Assembly (NCBI GenBank): GCA_028736075.1
Contig: CP117875.1
Location: 744,001-808,000 of the forward strand
DNA from: Chryseobacterium sp. KACC 21268
GTDB lineage: Bacteria; Bacteroidota; Bacteroidia; Flavobacteriales; Weeksellaceae
Reading direction: 5' to 3'
DNA: 64,000 bases
Shown here in pieces: positions 1 through 8,871 of the stretch (the stretch's first letter is position 1; every line of letters starts with the position of its first letter). The position numbers and the translations under genes are program-made. Below the pieces are notes generated by a model that saw nothing but the letters and a program-made list of their open reading frames with translations, was not told the DNA's origin and did not search any database.

Positions 1-1
1 T

Positions 2-1720
2 ACATATTACAGAAATTTACCAAGTTATTTCGGATCATTGAATCCGGATGCATTTACTTGGGATCCTGCTACGGGAACCTATCTTGCAGCTGGTGATGCT
101 TACCAAAGCTCCAGAGCAGCATGGCAGAATGGAGATCCTAATGTAACTCAAATCAACTGGAACAGACTTTATGCTGCCAACATAGGACAAGATCCTATCA
201 ATCAGTATGGTGTGACTGGTAAGAGAGCATTGTATTACCTTGTAAATGATGTGAGTGATGATAAAGTATGGAATGGTGCAACACATTACACTTATAACTT
301 CACCGATAAGGCTAAGTTCTTGTTGAACGTTTCTTATCAAAACTACAGATCAGAACTTTACAGAGAAGTGAACGATTTGTTGGGAGCAGATTTCGTACTG
401 AATAGAGATCCTTTTGCAGCAACTAATAATCCTGGTACTTCCGCATTGTATAATGAAGGAGAAGCTGATGTTGCCAAAAAAGAAGGTGATAGACTATTGT
501 ACAACTACATCTTCAGAAGACAGGAAGTAAAAGTGAATCCTGGTTTCAAATTCTCAGAAGGTAAATTTGATGTTTTTGTTTCCGGTCTTGCTGGTTATTC
601 AACTTCAAGCAGAGAAGGATTGTTTAAGCATTATTTGTATGCAGATTCTTTCGGGAAAAGTAAAGATTATGAATTCTGGAACTTCGGTTTGAAAGGTCAG
701 ATTATATATAAAATTAATGGAAGAAACTTCTTGGTTTACAACGGTACCTATTTCTCTCAAGCACCTTATTTAGAAGATCTTTTCATCAACCCAAGACTCA
801 ACGCATCTGTTGCACCTAATATTAAAAATACGGTAGTTAACGCTAATGATTTGAGCTATGTTATCAACACACCTTTATATAAAATTAGAGCTTCTGTATT
901 TTTGATTGATACTCAGAATGAAACCAGTGTTCAGAGATTCTTTGCAGATGGTATTCAAATCGATGATGCATTGACTGGAGGTACGACAGATAGTAATACT
1001 GGCGGACAATACATCCAAAGTGCTTTCGTAACTCAGGTAATGTCCAACGTAGAGAAGAGAAATCTTGGAGCGGAACTGGGAGTAGATTTCAAAGTGTTGC
1101 CAACACTATCTTTTCAAGGTGTTGCCAGCTACGGACAGTACACGTATCGCAATGATCCGAATGTTTACTTCGCATCAGATGCAATCGGTGTTTTCGGAAA
1201 CGGACAATCATTTGTAGACTTTGGTAAATCGAATCTTAAAGATTACAAACAAGGAGGAACGCCTCAGATGGCATTCTCTGCAGGATTGAGATACAGCTCT
1301 CCAAAATACTGGTGGGTTGGCGCAAACTGGAACTACTTGGATAATAATTATCTAGATCCGTCTGCATTGCTTAGATCACAAAGTTTCGTACAGAACAACA
1401 ATACAGGTACGCCTTACGCAAACGTAAATGATGAGGAACTGAGAAGACTTTTGGCGCCAAATAAACTGCCAGCAGCATACTTCATCAACGCCAATGTTGG
1501 GAAGTCTTGGATCTTTGGAAAATATTATCTGTTGATCTCTGCGAGTGTAAATAATATCTTTGATAATACCAAATACATCACAGGAGGTTTTGAACAAACA
1601 AGAAACGTTAAGTTTGATGGCTTCCAGGAAGATTTTAATAGAAGTCAGACACTTTTCGGTCCTAAGTATTGGTATACACAAGGACGTTCCTATTTCGTGA
1701 ATTTACAAGTAAGATTTTAA
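2..1720 (+). CDS. TonB-dependent outer-membrane receptor, 5' end outside the window
   Basis: The reading frame is open from base 2, so the N-terminal signal, plug and first barrel strands lie upstream of the window; 572 residues are visible. The visible part is rich in aromatic residues and Asn/Gly turns in alternating beta-strand style. It ends in a strand terminating in Phe (FVNLQVRF), as outer-membrane barrels do. The first residues (TYYRNLPSYFGS) resemble the TonB receptors of Bacteroidetes that carry a carboxypeptidase-regulatory-like domain. Such receptors import large substrates using TonB energy. A DUF5689 lipoprotein follows after 12 bases, a common receptor-plus-surface-lipoprotein pairing, so the two probably act together. 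The substrate cannot be told from the sequence. Confidence 0.88.
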   Translation, partial: TYYRNLPSYFGSLNPDAFTWDPATGTYLAAGDAYQSSRAAWQNGDPNVTQINWNRLYAANIGQDPINQYGVTGKRALYYLVNDVSDDKVWNGATHYTYNFTDKAKFLLNVSYQNYRSELYREVNDLLGADFVLNRDPFAATNNPGTSALYNEGEADVAKKEGDRLLYNYIFRRQEVKVNPGFKFSEGKFDVFVSGLAGYSTSSREGLFKHYLYADSFGKSKDYEFWNFGLKGQIIYKINGRNFLVYNGTYFSQAPYLEDLFINPRLNASVAPNIKNTVVNANDLSYVINTPLYKIRASVFLIDTQNETSVQRFFADGIQIDDALTGGTTDSNTGGQYIQSAFVTQVMSNVEKRNLGAELGVDFKVLPTLSFQGVASYGQYTYRNDPNVYFASDAIGVFGNGQSFVDFGKSNLKDYKQGGTPQMAFSAGLRYSSPKYWWVGANWNYLDNNYLDPSALLRSQSFVQNNNTGTPYANVNDEELRRLLAPNKLPAAYFINANVGKSWIFGKYYLLISASVNNIFDNTKYITGGFEQTRNVKFDGFQEDFNRSQTLFGPKYWYTQGRSYFVNLQVRF

Positions 1721-1732
1721 AAATTTAAAATA

Positions 1733-3157
1733 ATGAAAACATATACAACAATCAAAACATTGGTTTTCTCGGCAATTGCTGTCGTAACCTTTAATTCGTG
1801 CGTAAAAGATGATGACTGGAACGCTCCAGAAATTCTTTGCAACAATAGATTTGACGCACCTACAACTACAATGGCGGCATTTGCAGCACTTGCACCTGCT
1901 CCTACATCTTCTACAAGTTACTCTGCATCTACTTACAAAGTGCCTGCAGACGGAGCGCCTGTAATTTTTGATGCTTACGTAGTTTCTTCTGATGAAAATG
2001 GTAACTTCTACAAAACGATCTCATTCCAGGATAAACCAGAAAATCCTACAGTAGGATTGTCATTGGAGGTAGATAAAGCTTCTAACTACGCAGACTTTCC
2101 GGTAGGAGCTCACATCCGTATCAAAGCAAACGGATTGGTATTAGGATTGGATAGGGGAACAATTAAGATTGGATCTGTAGACCCAACTTATGCGATTGGA
2201 AGAATCCCAAGTATTCTTTTGACAAGATACCTTTCTGGTGTTTGTAATGGAAACAAAATGGATATTGCAACAATCGTTCCTACCAAATTACCGAACCTAG
2301 ATGAAGCCAAGAAAGCAAAATATATCAATACTTTGGTAACTGTTGACGATATTCAGTATGTAGATGAAGTGATTTTACCACAGCCAGCTACATTTATCAA
2401 CTATATCGCAGGTGTAGGTCAGGATACTGATAGAGGAATTGAAGATAAATCAGGAGGTACTTCAATTGTAAGAAATTCTGGATTCTCTACATTTGGTGCA
2501 AACCTATTGCCTACAGGAAATGGTAATCTAACTTTCGTTGTTAGTAAATATAACGCTGGCTACCAAATGCTTATCAGAAGTCTTGCAGATATTAAATTCA
2601 ATAACCCAAGAGTCGTGAAACCAGATGCAGCTCCACCAAAAGGAGGTACAGCAGTTTCTTATTTAGGAAGCTTTACAGAAAATTTTGAAAGTTACAATGT
2701 AGATGCAGATACCTTCCCTAAATATGTAAATGATCCATTCCTTGGAAACAGATATTGGCAAGTAAAAACCTTTAGCAACAACAAGTATATCCAAATGTCT
2801 GCAAATGCAGGAACAGGACCTTTCCATACTTATTTTGTGGTTCCAGTCAATTTCACAACGGCAAATTCACTTGCGTTTAGAATTAATGCAGGCTTCTACA
2901 ACGGAGATGCTTTCAAAGTGTACACTACTACAAATTATACAGTAGGAGGAGATATTTCTCAAGCAACACTTACTGATATCACTTCAAACTTTAATATTCC
3001 TAAAACACCAAGTACTGGTTACGGAACATTAGCACCAGCAGGTACTTATAATTTCCCAACAGCACTTACTGGAAACGGATTTATAGTTTTCAAATACGAA
3101 GGAGCTGGTAACGGTGTTACTACTACAATGCAAATTGACGATATTGTTGTAAACTAA
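1733..3157 (+). CDS. DUF5689-type surface lipoprotein with C-terminal choice-of-anchor J-like domain
   Basis: 474 residues. The N-terminus is a lipoprotein signal with Cys at residue 23 (FNSC) followed by Val-Lys-Asp-Asp-Asp, an acidic stretch like the surface lipoprotein export signals of Bacteroidetes. Residues of about 60-290 look like the DUF5689 domain found next to TonB receptors. The last 160 residues (FTENFES, then an aromatic beta region ending in MQIDDIVVN) resemble choice-of-anchor J or carbohydrate-binding jelly-roll modules. It starts 12 bases after the receptor and shares its operon. I infer a ligand-capturing partner of the receptor. Family names are recalled from pattern, not searched. 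Confidence 0.78.
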   Translation: MKTYTTIKTLVFSAIAVVTFNSCVKDDDWNAPEILCNNRFDAPTTTMAAFAALAPAPTSSTSYSASTYKVPADGAPVIFDAYVVSSDENGNFYKTISFQDKPENPTVGLSLEVDKASNYADFPVGAHIRIKANGLVLGLDRGTIKIGSVDPTYAIGRIPSILLTRYLSGVCNGNKMDIATIVPTKLPNLDEAKKAKYINTLVTVDDIQYVDEVILPQPATFINYIAGVGQDTDRGIEDKSGGTSIVRNSGFSTFGANLLPTGNGNLTFVVSKYNAGYQMLIRSLADIKFNNPRVVKPDAAPPKGGTAVSYLGSFTENFESYNVDADTFPKYVNDPFLGNRYWQVKTFSNNKYIQMSANAGTGPFHTYFVVPVNFTTANSLAFRINAGFYNGDAFKVYTTTNYTVGGDISQATLTDITSNFNIPKTPSTGYGTLAPAGTYNFPTALTGNGFIVFKYEGAGNGVTTTMQIDDIVVN

Positions 3158-3180
3158 AATTAGCTTACAATTAATAATAA

Positions 3181-3208
3181 AAAAAGACCGCAACTCGCGG
3201 TCTTTTTT
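3181..3208. terminator. Bidirectional intrinsic terminator
   Basis: GACCGC (3186-3191) pairs with GCGGTC (3197-3202) around a 5-base loop. An A-run precedes it and a T-run follows, so it can stop both the DUF5689 gene from the left and the DUF4126 gene from the right. Confidence 0.9.
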
Positions 3209-3211
3209 ATT

Positions 3212-3805
3212 TTAAAATATTCCAGAATTCTGTGTTTTCATTTTCCGCCAAAGCTTCCTTCCAAAAAACAACACCAAAACTATTAATGAAATAGCCAAGA
3301 TAAAAGCAATTACGGGCAGAAAGATAGAGAGAATAGACATCAATCCTGCACCTGCAGTTTCTGTTGTCGCTACAAGATTATTCCCAATTCCGCCAGTTGT
3401 AGCCGTGGAGGCAGCTCTTGTTCCGGCAAAACCAGATGTAATAGTAGCAGCAGTGCCACCACCAGCGATCAATGCCAAAGCCCATTGTGGAAAGGTTCCC
3501 AATTCCATAAACTGACTGGCAAATAAAACCGATCCGGCAATTGTCGCCAGCGGAATGGATAAGGTATCCAGAAAATTATCAACAACAGGAATGTAGTATG
3601 CCAAAATTTCGATAAGAGTTGCGACGCCGGTTGTAATCAACGTTGGCAATCCGGACAACCATTCGAAGTTATCGCCCATAGGGATCCAGCCTACATAAGA
3701 GGCAAGACTCACAGCAAATAATGGTAAAAAAACACGGAAACCAGAAGCCGCGGCCAATCCAATTCCGATAAAAGTACTGAGTAAATAAGGTAAGATTTCT
3801 GACAT
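3212..3805 (-). CDS. DUF4126 family integral membrane protein
   Basis: 197 residues, almost entirely hydrophobic, with about four to five membrane spans. Small-residue-rich segments (GIGLAAASGFRVFLP near the N-terminus, AGGGTAATITSGFAGTRAAST in the middle) match the DUF4126 family of small bacterial membrane proteins. The C-terminus is basic (FFGRKLWRKMK) and probably cytoplasmic. Its biochemical role is unknown. It lies downstream of rnpA on the same strand, separated by 44 bases, and ends at the shared terminator at 3181-3208. Confidence 0.8.
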   Translation of the reverse strand: MSEILPYLLSTFIGIGLAAASGFRVFLPLFAVSLASYVGWIPMGDNFEWLSGLPTLITTGVATLIEILAYYIPVVDNFLDTLSIPLATIAGSVLFASQFMELGTFPQWALALIAGGGTAATITSGFAGTRAASTATTGGIGNNLVATTETAGAGLMSILSIFLPVIAFILAISLIVLVLFFGRKLWRKMKTQNSGIF

Positions 3806-3849
3806 TTGTAATTTTGTTTGAGATTAAAATTACAAATTAAATCAAGATC

Positions 3850-4221
3850 TTATTCAGATTTCTTTTTGCAGAGATTCAGAAATTGAGTTTCCACTACAGA
3901 GAAACTCTTCGGCATTTCTTTGGAAGTCCAGAAAATCATCGCAATAGAACGTTCTCCAAAAGCCTCCATATATTTTGCTTTGTTTAATCGGTAAGATTCT
4001 CTCAGTAATCGCTTTATCCGGTTTCTGTCCACTGCCCTCTTGAAAAATTTCTTGCCGACGGAAACACCCACTCTATGACTTGGAACAGAAAAACTCTCAG
4101 AAGATTTGATGTGAATGACACGGATATTGTCAACAGTCAGCCATTTCCCCTTCTTAAAAAGATGGTCGATCTCTGATTTTCTTTTCAGTTTTTCGTGGGT
4201 GGGGAAGGTGTTTTCTGGCAT
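3850..4221 (-). CDS. rnpA: Ribonuclease P protein component
   Basis: 123 residues, the normal size for RnpA. The basic protein binds the RNase P RNA and helps it remove 5' leaders from pre-tRNAs. The family signature is visible at residues 61-75 (KRAVDRNRIKRLLRE), the conserved RNR helix; a hydrophobic beta segment (RVGVSVGKKF) precedes it. It is not next to rpmH or yidC as in many bacteria. Here it lies downstream of tcdA with a 9-base gap and is probably co-transcribed with tatD-tcdA. Confidence 0.93.
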   Translation of the reverse strand: MPENTFPTHEKLKRKSEIDHLFKKGKWLTVDNIRVIHIKSSESFSVPSHRVGVSVGKKFFKRAVDRNRIKRLLRESYRLNKAKYMEAFGERSIAMIFWTSKEMPKSFSVVETQFLNLCKKKSE

Positions 4222-4230
4222 CGGAAAAAA

Positions 4231-4956
4231 TTATTCTTTTCCAGTTAAGTAATTAATCACTTCCGCAGCTGCATACAATCCAAAAATGGCCGGGATAAAG
4301 CTGATGGTTCCGTAGAAAGAACGTTTAAAGTTAGTTCCGTCTGTCATTTTAAGACTTTCCTCATCTTGCAACTCAGTAGAAAAGACACAACGGAAACCTT
4401 TATCAATTTTCTCTTTCTTCAGGCGCTTTCTCACTTGCCTTGCCAGCAGACAATTATTGGTTTTATGGATGTCACGGACCATCACTTTGCTCGGGTCAGA
4501 TTTTCCTCCGGCACCCATAGATGAAACAAGTTTGGTTTTACTTCTTCGGCAAGCGATAATCAGTGCAATCTTTGGAGTGAGGGAATCGATACAATCCAAA
4601 ACATAATCAAATTTTTCTGATTTAATGAGTTCATTCATTCTTTCAGGTTCCAAAAACTCGTTAAGTTTGGTAAGGTCAAGTTTTGGATTAATGTCCATCA
4701 AGCGGTCACCAACCAACTCAACTTTGTGCTGTCCAATTGTAGAATGAAGCGCGGGTAACTGGCGATTGATATTGGTAATGTCCACAACGTCACCATCTAC
4801 AATTACCATTTTTCCAACGCCAGCTCTCGCTAAAAATTCTGCAGCGAAAGAGCCAACACCACCCAAACCTACAACCAAAACCTTTGCGTTTTGAAGTTTT
4901 TCTATTCCTTCTTCTTTTATCAATAATTCAGTGCGTTCCAGCCAAAACTTATCCAT
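4231..4956 (-). CDS. tcdA: tRNA threonylcarbamoyladenosine dehydratase (ThiF/E1-like)
   Basis: 241 residues from the ATG at 4956; the longer frame begins with TTG at 4965 and is less likely. An E1-like Rossmann fold is shown by the nucleotide-binding loop VVGLGGVGS at residues 28-36, followed by DGDVVDITNINRQ, the ThiF-family signature. TcdA (CsdL) uses ATP to convert t6A37 in tRNA to the cyclic form ct6A. The C-terminal part (CVFSTELQDE, GTISFIPAIFGLYAAAEVI) fits the TcdA subgroup rather than ThiF or MoeB. The start overlaps the end of the TatD-type gene by 8 bases, indicating translational coupling. Confidence 0.88.
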   Translation of the reverse strand: MDKFWLERTELLIKEEGIEKLQNAKVLVVGLGGVGSFAAEFLARAGVGKMVIVDGDVVDITNINRQLPALHSTIGQHKVELVGDRLMDINPKLDLTKLNEFLEPERMNELIKSEKFDYVLDCIDSLTPKIALIIACRRSKTKLVSSMGAGGKSDPSKVMVRDIHKTNNCLLARQVRKRLKKEKIDKGFRCVFSTELQDEESLKMTDGTNFKRSFYGTISFIPAIFGLYAAAEVINYLTGKE

Positions 4957-5572
4957 TTTTAACAATATTATTTAAGTTTTCCCACATTTGATCTTTTAAG
5001 TTTTCCAGAGAAATAGATTTGATTTCAGACACTTTTTCATAAAGCTTTATGATCTCAAAATCTGCATCGTCTGTTTCCAAGAACAATTTTTGAATGGGAA
5101 TGTTTTTAATTATGTTTTGCAAAGATAAGTTTTCTAATGCTGCATATCCAAAACTCAAATGAAAGCCAGCGCCCAGAAGTTCTTTTGCAATATTTTCTTT
5201 CTTATTAAATCCGTGAATGATTATAGGGACTTTAGTATTTTTATAATGTAAAAGCTGAGAAAATCTTCTTACACAATGAACAATGATCGGTTTTCCAATC
5301 TCTTCTGCCCAGGAGATGTGAGCCTGGAAAATCTCATGTTGAAGTTTCTCATCCACGGAGATCAAACCATCCAGTCCACATTCGCCAATAGCAAGGCAGT
5401 TTTCAGAAAGGGAAATTTTTTTGATTTTTTCAAAGTCTGATTTCCACGTTTCACTAATATCTTTCGGATGCAGTCCTGCAGAATATCTTTCAGCAGAGAC
5501 ATTTTCGTTCAGATTTACATTGTAAATACCAATTTGCTGAGGTTTATGATGATGAAAATCTAAAAAGTCCAT
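4949..5572 (-). CDS. TatD family metal-dependent hydrolase
   Basis: 207 residues from the ATG at 5572; the open frame extends 17 codons further upstream, but the start at 5572 places the metal-binding motif (DFHHHKP) at the N-terminus as expected. Other TatD hallmarks are GECGLDG (residues 63-69), a histidine in VHCVRR, HGF, and ETDD near the C-terminus. TatD-type enzymes are TIM-barrel nucleases or deoxyribonucleases with two metals. The protein is shorter than E. coli TatD (about 260) because of compact loops, which is common in Bacteroidetes. First gene of a tatD-like-tcdA-rnpA run. Confidence 0.85.
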   Translation of the reverse strand: MDFLDFHHHKPQQIGIYNVNLNENVSAERYSAGLHPKDISETWKSDFEKIKKISLSENCLAIGECGLDGLISVDEKLQHEIFQAHISWAEEIGKPIIVHCVRRFSQLLHYKNTKVPIIIHGFNKKENIAKELLGAGFHLSFGYAALENLSLQNIIKNIPIQKLFLETDDADFEIIKLYEKVSEIKSISLENLKDQMWENLNNIVKNG

Positions 5573-5575
5573 AAT

Positions 5576-5583
5576 CAAAGATA
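5576..5583 (-). promoter_or_regulatory. Bacteroidetes -7 box before the TatD-type gene
   Basis: On the minus strand this reads TATCTTTG, a match to TAnnTTTG. It ends only four bases before the A of the predicted start codon, so the message would be leaderless or nearly so. No clear -33 TTG partner is seen. Confidence 0.5.
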
Positions 5584-5737
5584 TGAAATAAAGTTTTTCA
5601 TGATATGGATTAGTAACCAACAAAAACTTGTTCGAAGACAGATTTCCCTACTGAGATTTACTATTTAAAAATGATTGTAAATTATATGTTAATTAATTAA
5701 AAAAAATGTTAATTTTACATAAGATCTTTCAAGGGAT

Positions 5738-6367
5738 ATGAGAAAAAAATTTACAGAAAAACAAATCAATATTCTGGATGTAGCAGAGGAATTAATCGCC
5801 AAAAAAGGCTTTGATGGGACTTCTGTGCGCGATATCTGCACTAAAGCTAACATCAATGTGGCAATGATTTCTTATTACTTTGGGTCTAAGGAAAAGATGA
5901 TGTCTTACCTGTATCAGTACAGGGTCCAAAGAACGAAAGAAAGTTTTTCTGAATTCGCACAGACCATCAAGGAAGGGAAACCTGAGATGCAGATGAAGGA
6001 AATCATCAATTATATTGTTTCCTTACTTTTCAAATACAGCTATTTCCACGGTTTTGTAACACAGGAAATCAGAACTCAGGATAATGTGAAAGATGATCTG
6101 CTGGAGTTTTACCAGATCTGTGTGGCAAGGATAGATGACATTGTAAAGAAAGGAATTGTTTCTGGCGTTTTTCATAATGCTCCCAAGTCGGAAGATGTTT
6201 TGACAATGATCATTGGTTCTACACTTTTTGTCATTAGAAATAGAAATTTCTACGAACTGTATATTCCGGCAACAAACGAAACCCAATACATGAAGGAAGC
6301 GGAACAGAAACTGAGAAGCAGCATTCTTCTGAGCGTTTTTGCGCTATTGGATTATGATACAGATTAA
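5738..6367 (+). CDS. TetR/AcrR family transcriptional regulator
   Basis: 209 residues. The N-terminal helix-turn-helix is clear at about residues 8-52 (ILDVAEELIAKKGFDGTSVRDICTKANINVAMISYYFGSKEKMM), a standard TetR DNA-binding domain. The remaining helical part is the ligand or dimer domain and gives no hint of the ligand. It stands alone, divergent from the TatD-type gene. Its stop codon overlaps the stop of the convergent serine hydrolase by 4 bases. No efflux pump is adjacent, so the target is unknown. The upstream TAATTTTA at about 5710 is only a near match to the -7 consensus. Confidence 0.9.
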   Translation: MRKKFTEKQINILDVAEELIAKKGFDGTSVRDICTKANINVAMISYYFGSKEKMMSYLYQYRVQRTKESFSEFAQTIKEGKPEMQMKEIINYIVSLLFKYSYFHGFVTQEIRTQDNVKDDLLEFYQICVARIDDIVKKGIVSGVFHNAPKSEDVLTMIIGSTLFVIRNRNFYELYIPATNETQYMKEAEQKLRSSILLSVFALLDYDTD

Positions 6368-7509
6368 GTTCTCGAAACCATTTTCAAGGCTTCTTTAATG
6401 TAAAATTCAACCTCCGCAGGACGATTTTTGGAATCAGTTTGTGCGCCTTCCTTATTTCCTAGTCTTACGATGATCATATCATATTCCGGAACTACAATCA
6501 CGTATTGTCCGTAAAGTCCACGCAGATAATAATGATGGATTGCCGAATCATAATTGGTCCAGACGCCCAAACCATATACGCCGTTTGAGTTTGCAGTAGG
6601 TGTGATCATTTGGCTCACAAATTTTTCATCGATCAAAGGTATATTTTCAAATTTCCCTTTATTAAGGAGCAGAAAGCCCAATTTGGCAAAATCGCGGGCG
6701 TTGGACTGGATGCAGCAGAAGGATTTCTCTATTCCAAGATTATCTGTAGACCATTCTGCGTTTTGTTCCATCCCGAGTGGCTTCCAGAGTTTTGCGGAAG
6801 CGTACGACGCAAGCGGCATTCCCACGGCTCTGCCAACAGCAAATCCTAGAAGTTGGGTTGCGCCACTTTGGTATTCAAATTTTTCTCCAGGATTTTGCTT
6901 GAACTTTTTTGGAAAAACCACATCGGCCAAAGAGAATCCATAATAAGCAGCAGCATTGGGTGAGAAGGGATCTTTATAATCTTCTTTCCAATCCAGGCCT
7001 GCTTCCATCGAGGCAAGATTTTGTAAGGTGAGATTGTTACCGAATTCTTTTTCAGAAAAGTCGGGGTAGAAGTCAGAAAATTTTTGATTTATTCCCATAA
7101 TTCTTCCATCATCTATTGCCTTTCCCAGTAACAAAACACTCACTGCTTTTGCCATAGAGAAAGAGTTGCTGGCCGTGTTTTTTTTATATCCATCCCAATA
7201 ATGCTCCTGCAAAAGTTTACCGTGCTGGATCACCAAGAAGGAAACCGATTCCGTCTCTTTCAGATGTTTTTCCAATTCTGGTGACAAAGTTTTTTTATTA
7301 TAATTAATCTCTGCAGGCCAAGGTTTTGGGTTGCCTCTGGAAATTTTTTTTGATGAGAAATATTGTCCGTCATCGATTGTGGAACTGGATTCTCCTCTGA
7401 GATAAGTGAGTCTGACACCTTTGAAAAGATAATTGTAACCGAAAATGTAAATGGTCAGGATGATTCCGGCAATTACTAAAAGAAATATATTCAAAGGCTT
7501 TTTCAACAT
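6364..7509 (-). CDS. Serine hydrolase of the beta-lactamase class C / PBP4* fold
   Basis: 381 residues with an N-terminal membrane anchor (residues 7-25) and a periplasmic serine hydrolase domain. The catalytic SxxK is SMAK at 118-121. The second-motif tyrosine is in YQS at 213-215, and LTLQNLASMEAGLDW is the usual class C-like segment between them. Members include esterases, D-amino-acid peptidases and penicillin-binding proteins; the substrate cannot be assigned. Family length is typical. It overlaps the end of the TetR gene by 4 bases tail to tail, so a regulatory relationship is not implied. Confidence 0.85.
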   Translation of the reverse strand: MLKKPLNIFLLVIAGIILTIYIFGYNYLFKGVRLTYLRGESSSTIDDGQYFSSKKISRGNPKPWPAEINYNKKTLSPELEKHLKETESVSFLVIQHGKLLQEHYWDGYKKNTASNSFSMAKAVSVLLLGKAIDDGRIMGINQKFSDFYPDFSEKEFGNNLTLQNLASMEAGLDWKEDYKDPFSPNAAAYYGFSLADVVFPKKFKQNPGEKFEYQSGATQLLGFAVGRAVGMPLASYASAKLWKPLGMEQNAEWSTDNLGIEKSFCCIQSNARDFAKLGFLLLNKGKFENIPLIDEKFVSQMITPTANSNGVYGLGVWTNYDSAIHHYYLRGLYGQYVIVVPEYDMIIVRLGNKEGAQTDSKNRPAEVEFYIKEALKMVSRT

Positions 7510-7557
7510 CGCAAAATACTTTAATGTAAAAATAAATTTATTTTACTCAAATATCGA

Positions 7558-7565
7558 TAAATTTG
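7558..7565 (+). promoter_or_regulatory. -7 box (TAAATTTG) before the DUF445 gene
   Basis: TAAATTTG matches the Bacteroidetes -7 consensus and lies 33 bases before the chosen start at 7598. Its position supports the downstream ATG over longer start options that would place this box inside the coding region. Confidence 0.5.
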
Positions 7566-7597
7566 TTTGGAATGATTTTCGATTTTTTCCTGATCTT

Positions 7598-8839
7598 ATG
7601 AATGATGACTTAAAAAAACAACAACTTCGCAACCACAAAATGCTGGCTACAGGATTATTTATCTTGATGGCAGTGGTCTTTGTGGCAATGACAATTCTTC
7701 AAAAGCAAAATCCTTCGCATTGGATCGGTTACATTCGGGCTTTTTCCGAAGCGGCGATGGTTGGGGCTTTGGCAGATTGGTTTGCGGTGACAGCGCTTTT
7801 CAATTATCCTTTGGGAATCAAAATTCCGCACACCAATTTGATCGAGAATTCTAAAGAAAAGATTGGCGATAACCTTGGAAATTTTGTGGTTGAAAATTTT
7901 CTTTCGCCTCAAAATATCAGACCTTATATTCAAAAACTAAAAGTTTCGGTTTACGCTGGCGAATGGCTTTCAAAAGAGAGAAATCAAACTGTTTTGATCA
8001 ATGAATTGTCATCGATTTTAATTAATATCATCAATAAATTGGATGATGAGACCGTCGTAAAATTCATTACGAACAAAGCAGAGGAAATGGCGAATTCGAT
8101 CAAACTCAATTCAATCATCGGAAATGGAATCGAATATATCCTTAATAAAAACGACCATCAAAGATTGATCACTGGACTTAGTTCTCAAATCAAAAATTAC
8201 ATTCTGGAAAATCAGCAACTGGTTACAGAACGCGTGGAAAGGGAAAGTTTCTTCTTCATTCCAAGATCGGTGGATTCCAAAATATCAGAAAAGATCACCA
8301 AAGGTCTGAGTGATTATTTCCGAGAAGTGGAAGAGGATTTGAAGCATCCCTTGAGAACGGAAATCACAAACAAGATTTTCGAATTTTCAAAAGAATTGAA
8401 AGAAGAACCAAAGTGGGAATCGGAATTTGAAACCATAAAATCTGAGTTTCTGCAAGGCGAAAAACTGAATCAATATTCCAATGACATCTGGCAATCTTTA
8501 AAATCATCTTTAATAACAGAATTGACGGATCAGGATTCCAAACTCAAATCTTACATCAAAAAAAATCTGGACGAGTTTGTGTCCAATCTTCAAAACGATG
8601 AGCAATTCCAAAACCGAATTGATAGCTGGGTGCGATTGACCGCTTACAAATACATTCTGAAAAACACCAAAGGTTTCGGCGAGTTGATCAGCACAACTGT
8701 TGGGAATTGGGAAGGAAAAGAACTCAGCAGAAAGCTAGAATTGGAAGTAGGGAAAGACCTTCAGTTTATTCGTATTAACGGAACTATTGTTGGTGGTCTG
8801 GTTGGGTTGATCATTTATACAGTTGCACATTTTATATAA
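7598..8839 (+). CDS. DUF445 family membrane-associated protein
   Basis: 413 residues from the ATG at 7598; the open frame extends upstream to 7451 but that part overlaps the divergent hydrolase gene and includes a -7 box. One membrane segment lies near the N-terminus (LATGLFILMAVVFVAMTIL) and one at the very C-terminus (IVGGLVGLIIYTVAHFI), with a long soluble helical region between. The motif RAFSEAAMVGALADWFAVTALF after the first span is characteristic of DUF445 (YjiN-like) proteins. Function is not established. The gene ends at a shared terminator with the convergent DUF6909-like gene. Confidence 0.85.
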   Translation: MNDDLKKQQLRNHKMLATGLFILMAVVFVAMTILQKQNPSHWIGYIRAFSEAAMVGALADWFAVTALFNYPLGIKIPHTNLIENSKEKIGDNLGNFVVENFLSPQNIRPYIQKLKVSVYAGEWLSKERNQTVLINELSSILINIINKLDDETVVKFITNKAEEMANSIKLNSIIGNGIEYILNKNDHQRLITGLSSQIKNYILENQQLVTERVERESFFFIPRSVDSKISEKITKGLSDYFREVEEDLKHPLRTEITNKIFEFSKELKEEPKWESEFETIKSEFLQGEKLNQYSNDIWQSLKSSLITELTDQDSKLKSYIKKNLDEFVSNLQNDEQFQNRIDSWVRLTAYKYILKNTKGFGELISTTVGNWEGKELSRKLELEVGKDLQFIRINGTIVGGLVGLIIYTVAHFI

Positions 8840-8841
8840 AA

Positions 8842-8870
8842 AAAGCCTCCGATGTTGGAGGCTTTCAATT
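8842..8870. terminator. Bidirectional intrinsic terminator
   Basis: AAAGCCTCC (8842-8850) pairs with GGAGGCTTT (8857-8865) around a 6-base loop. It lies between the convergent DUF445 and DUF6909-like genes, with A- and T-rich flanks on both sides. Confidence 0.9.
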
Positions 8871-8871
8871 T

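Noticed and set aside
6361-6370. TetR gene and serine hydrolase considered as a regulator-target pair
   Set aside because: They are convergent with overlapping stops, so the regulator has no shared promoter region with the hydrolase.
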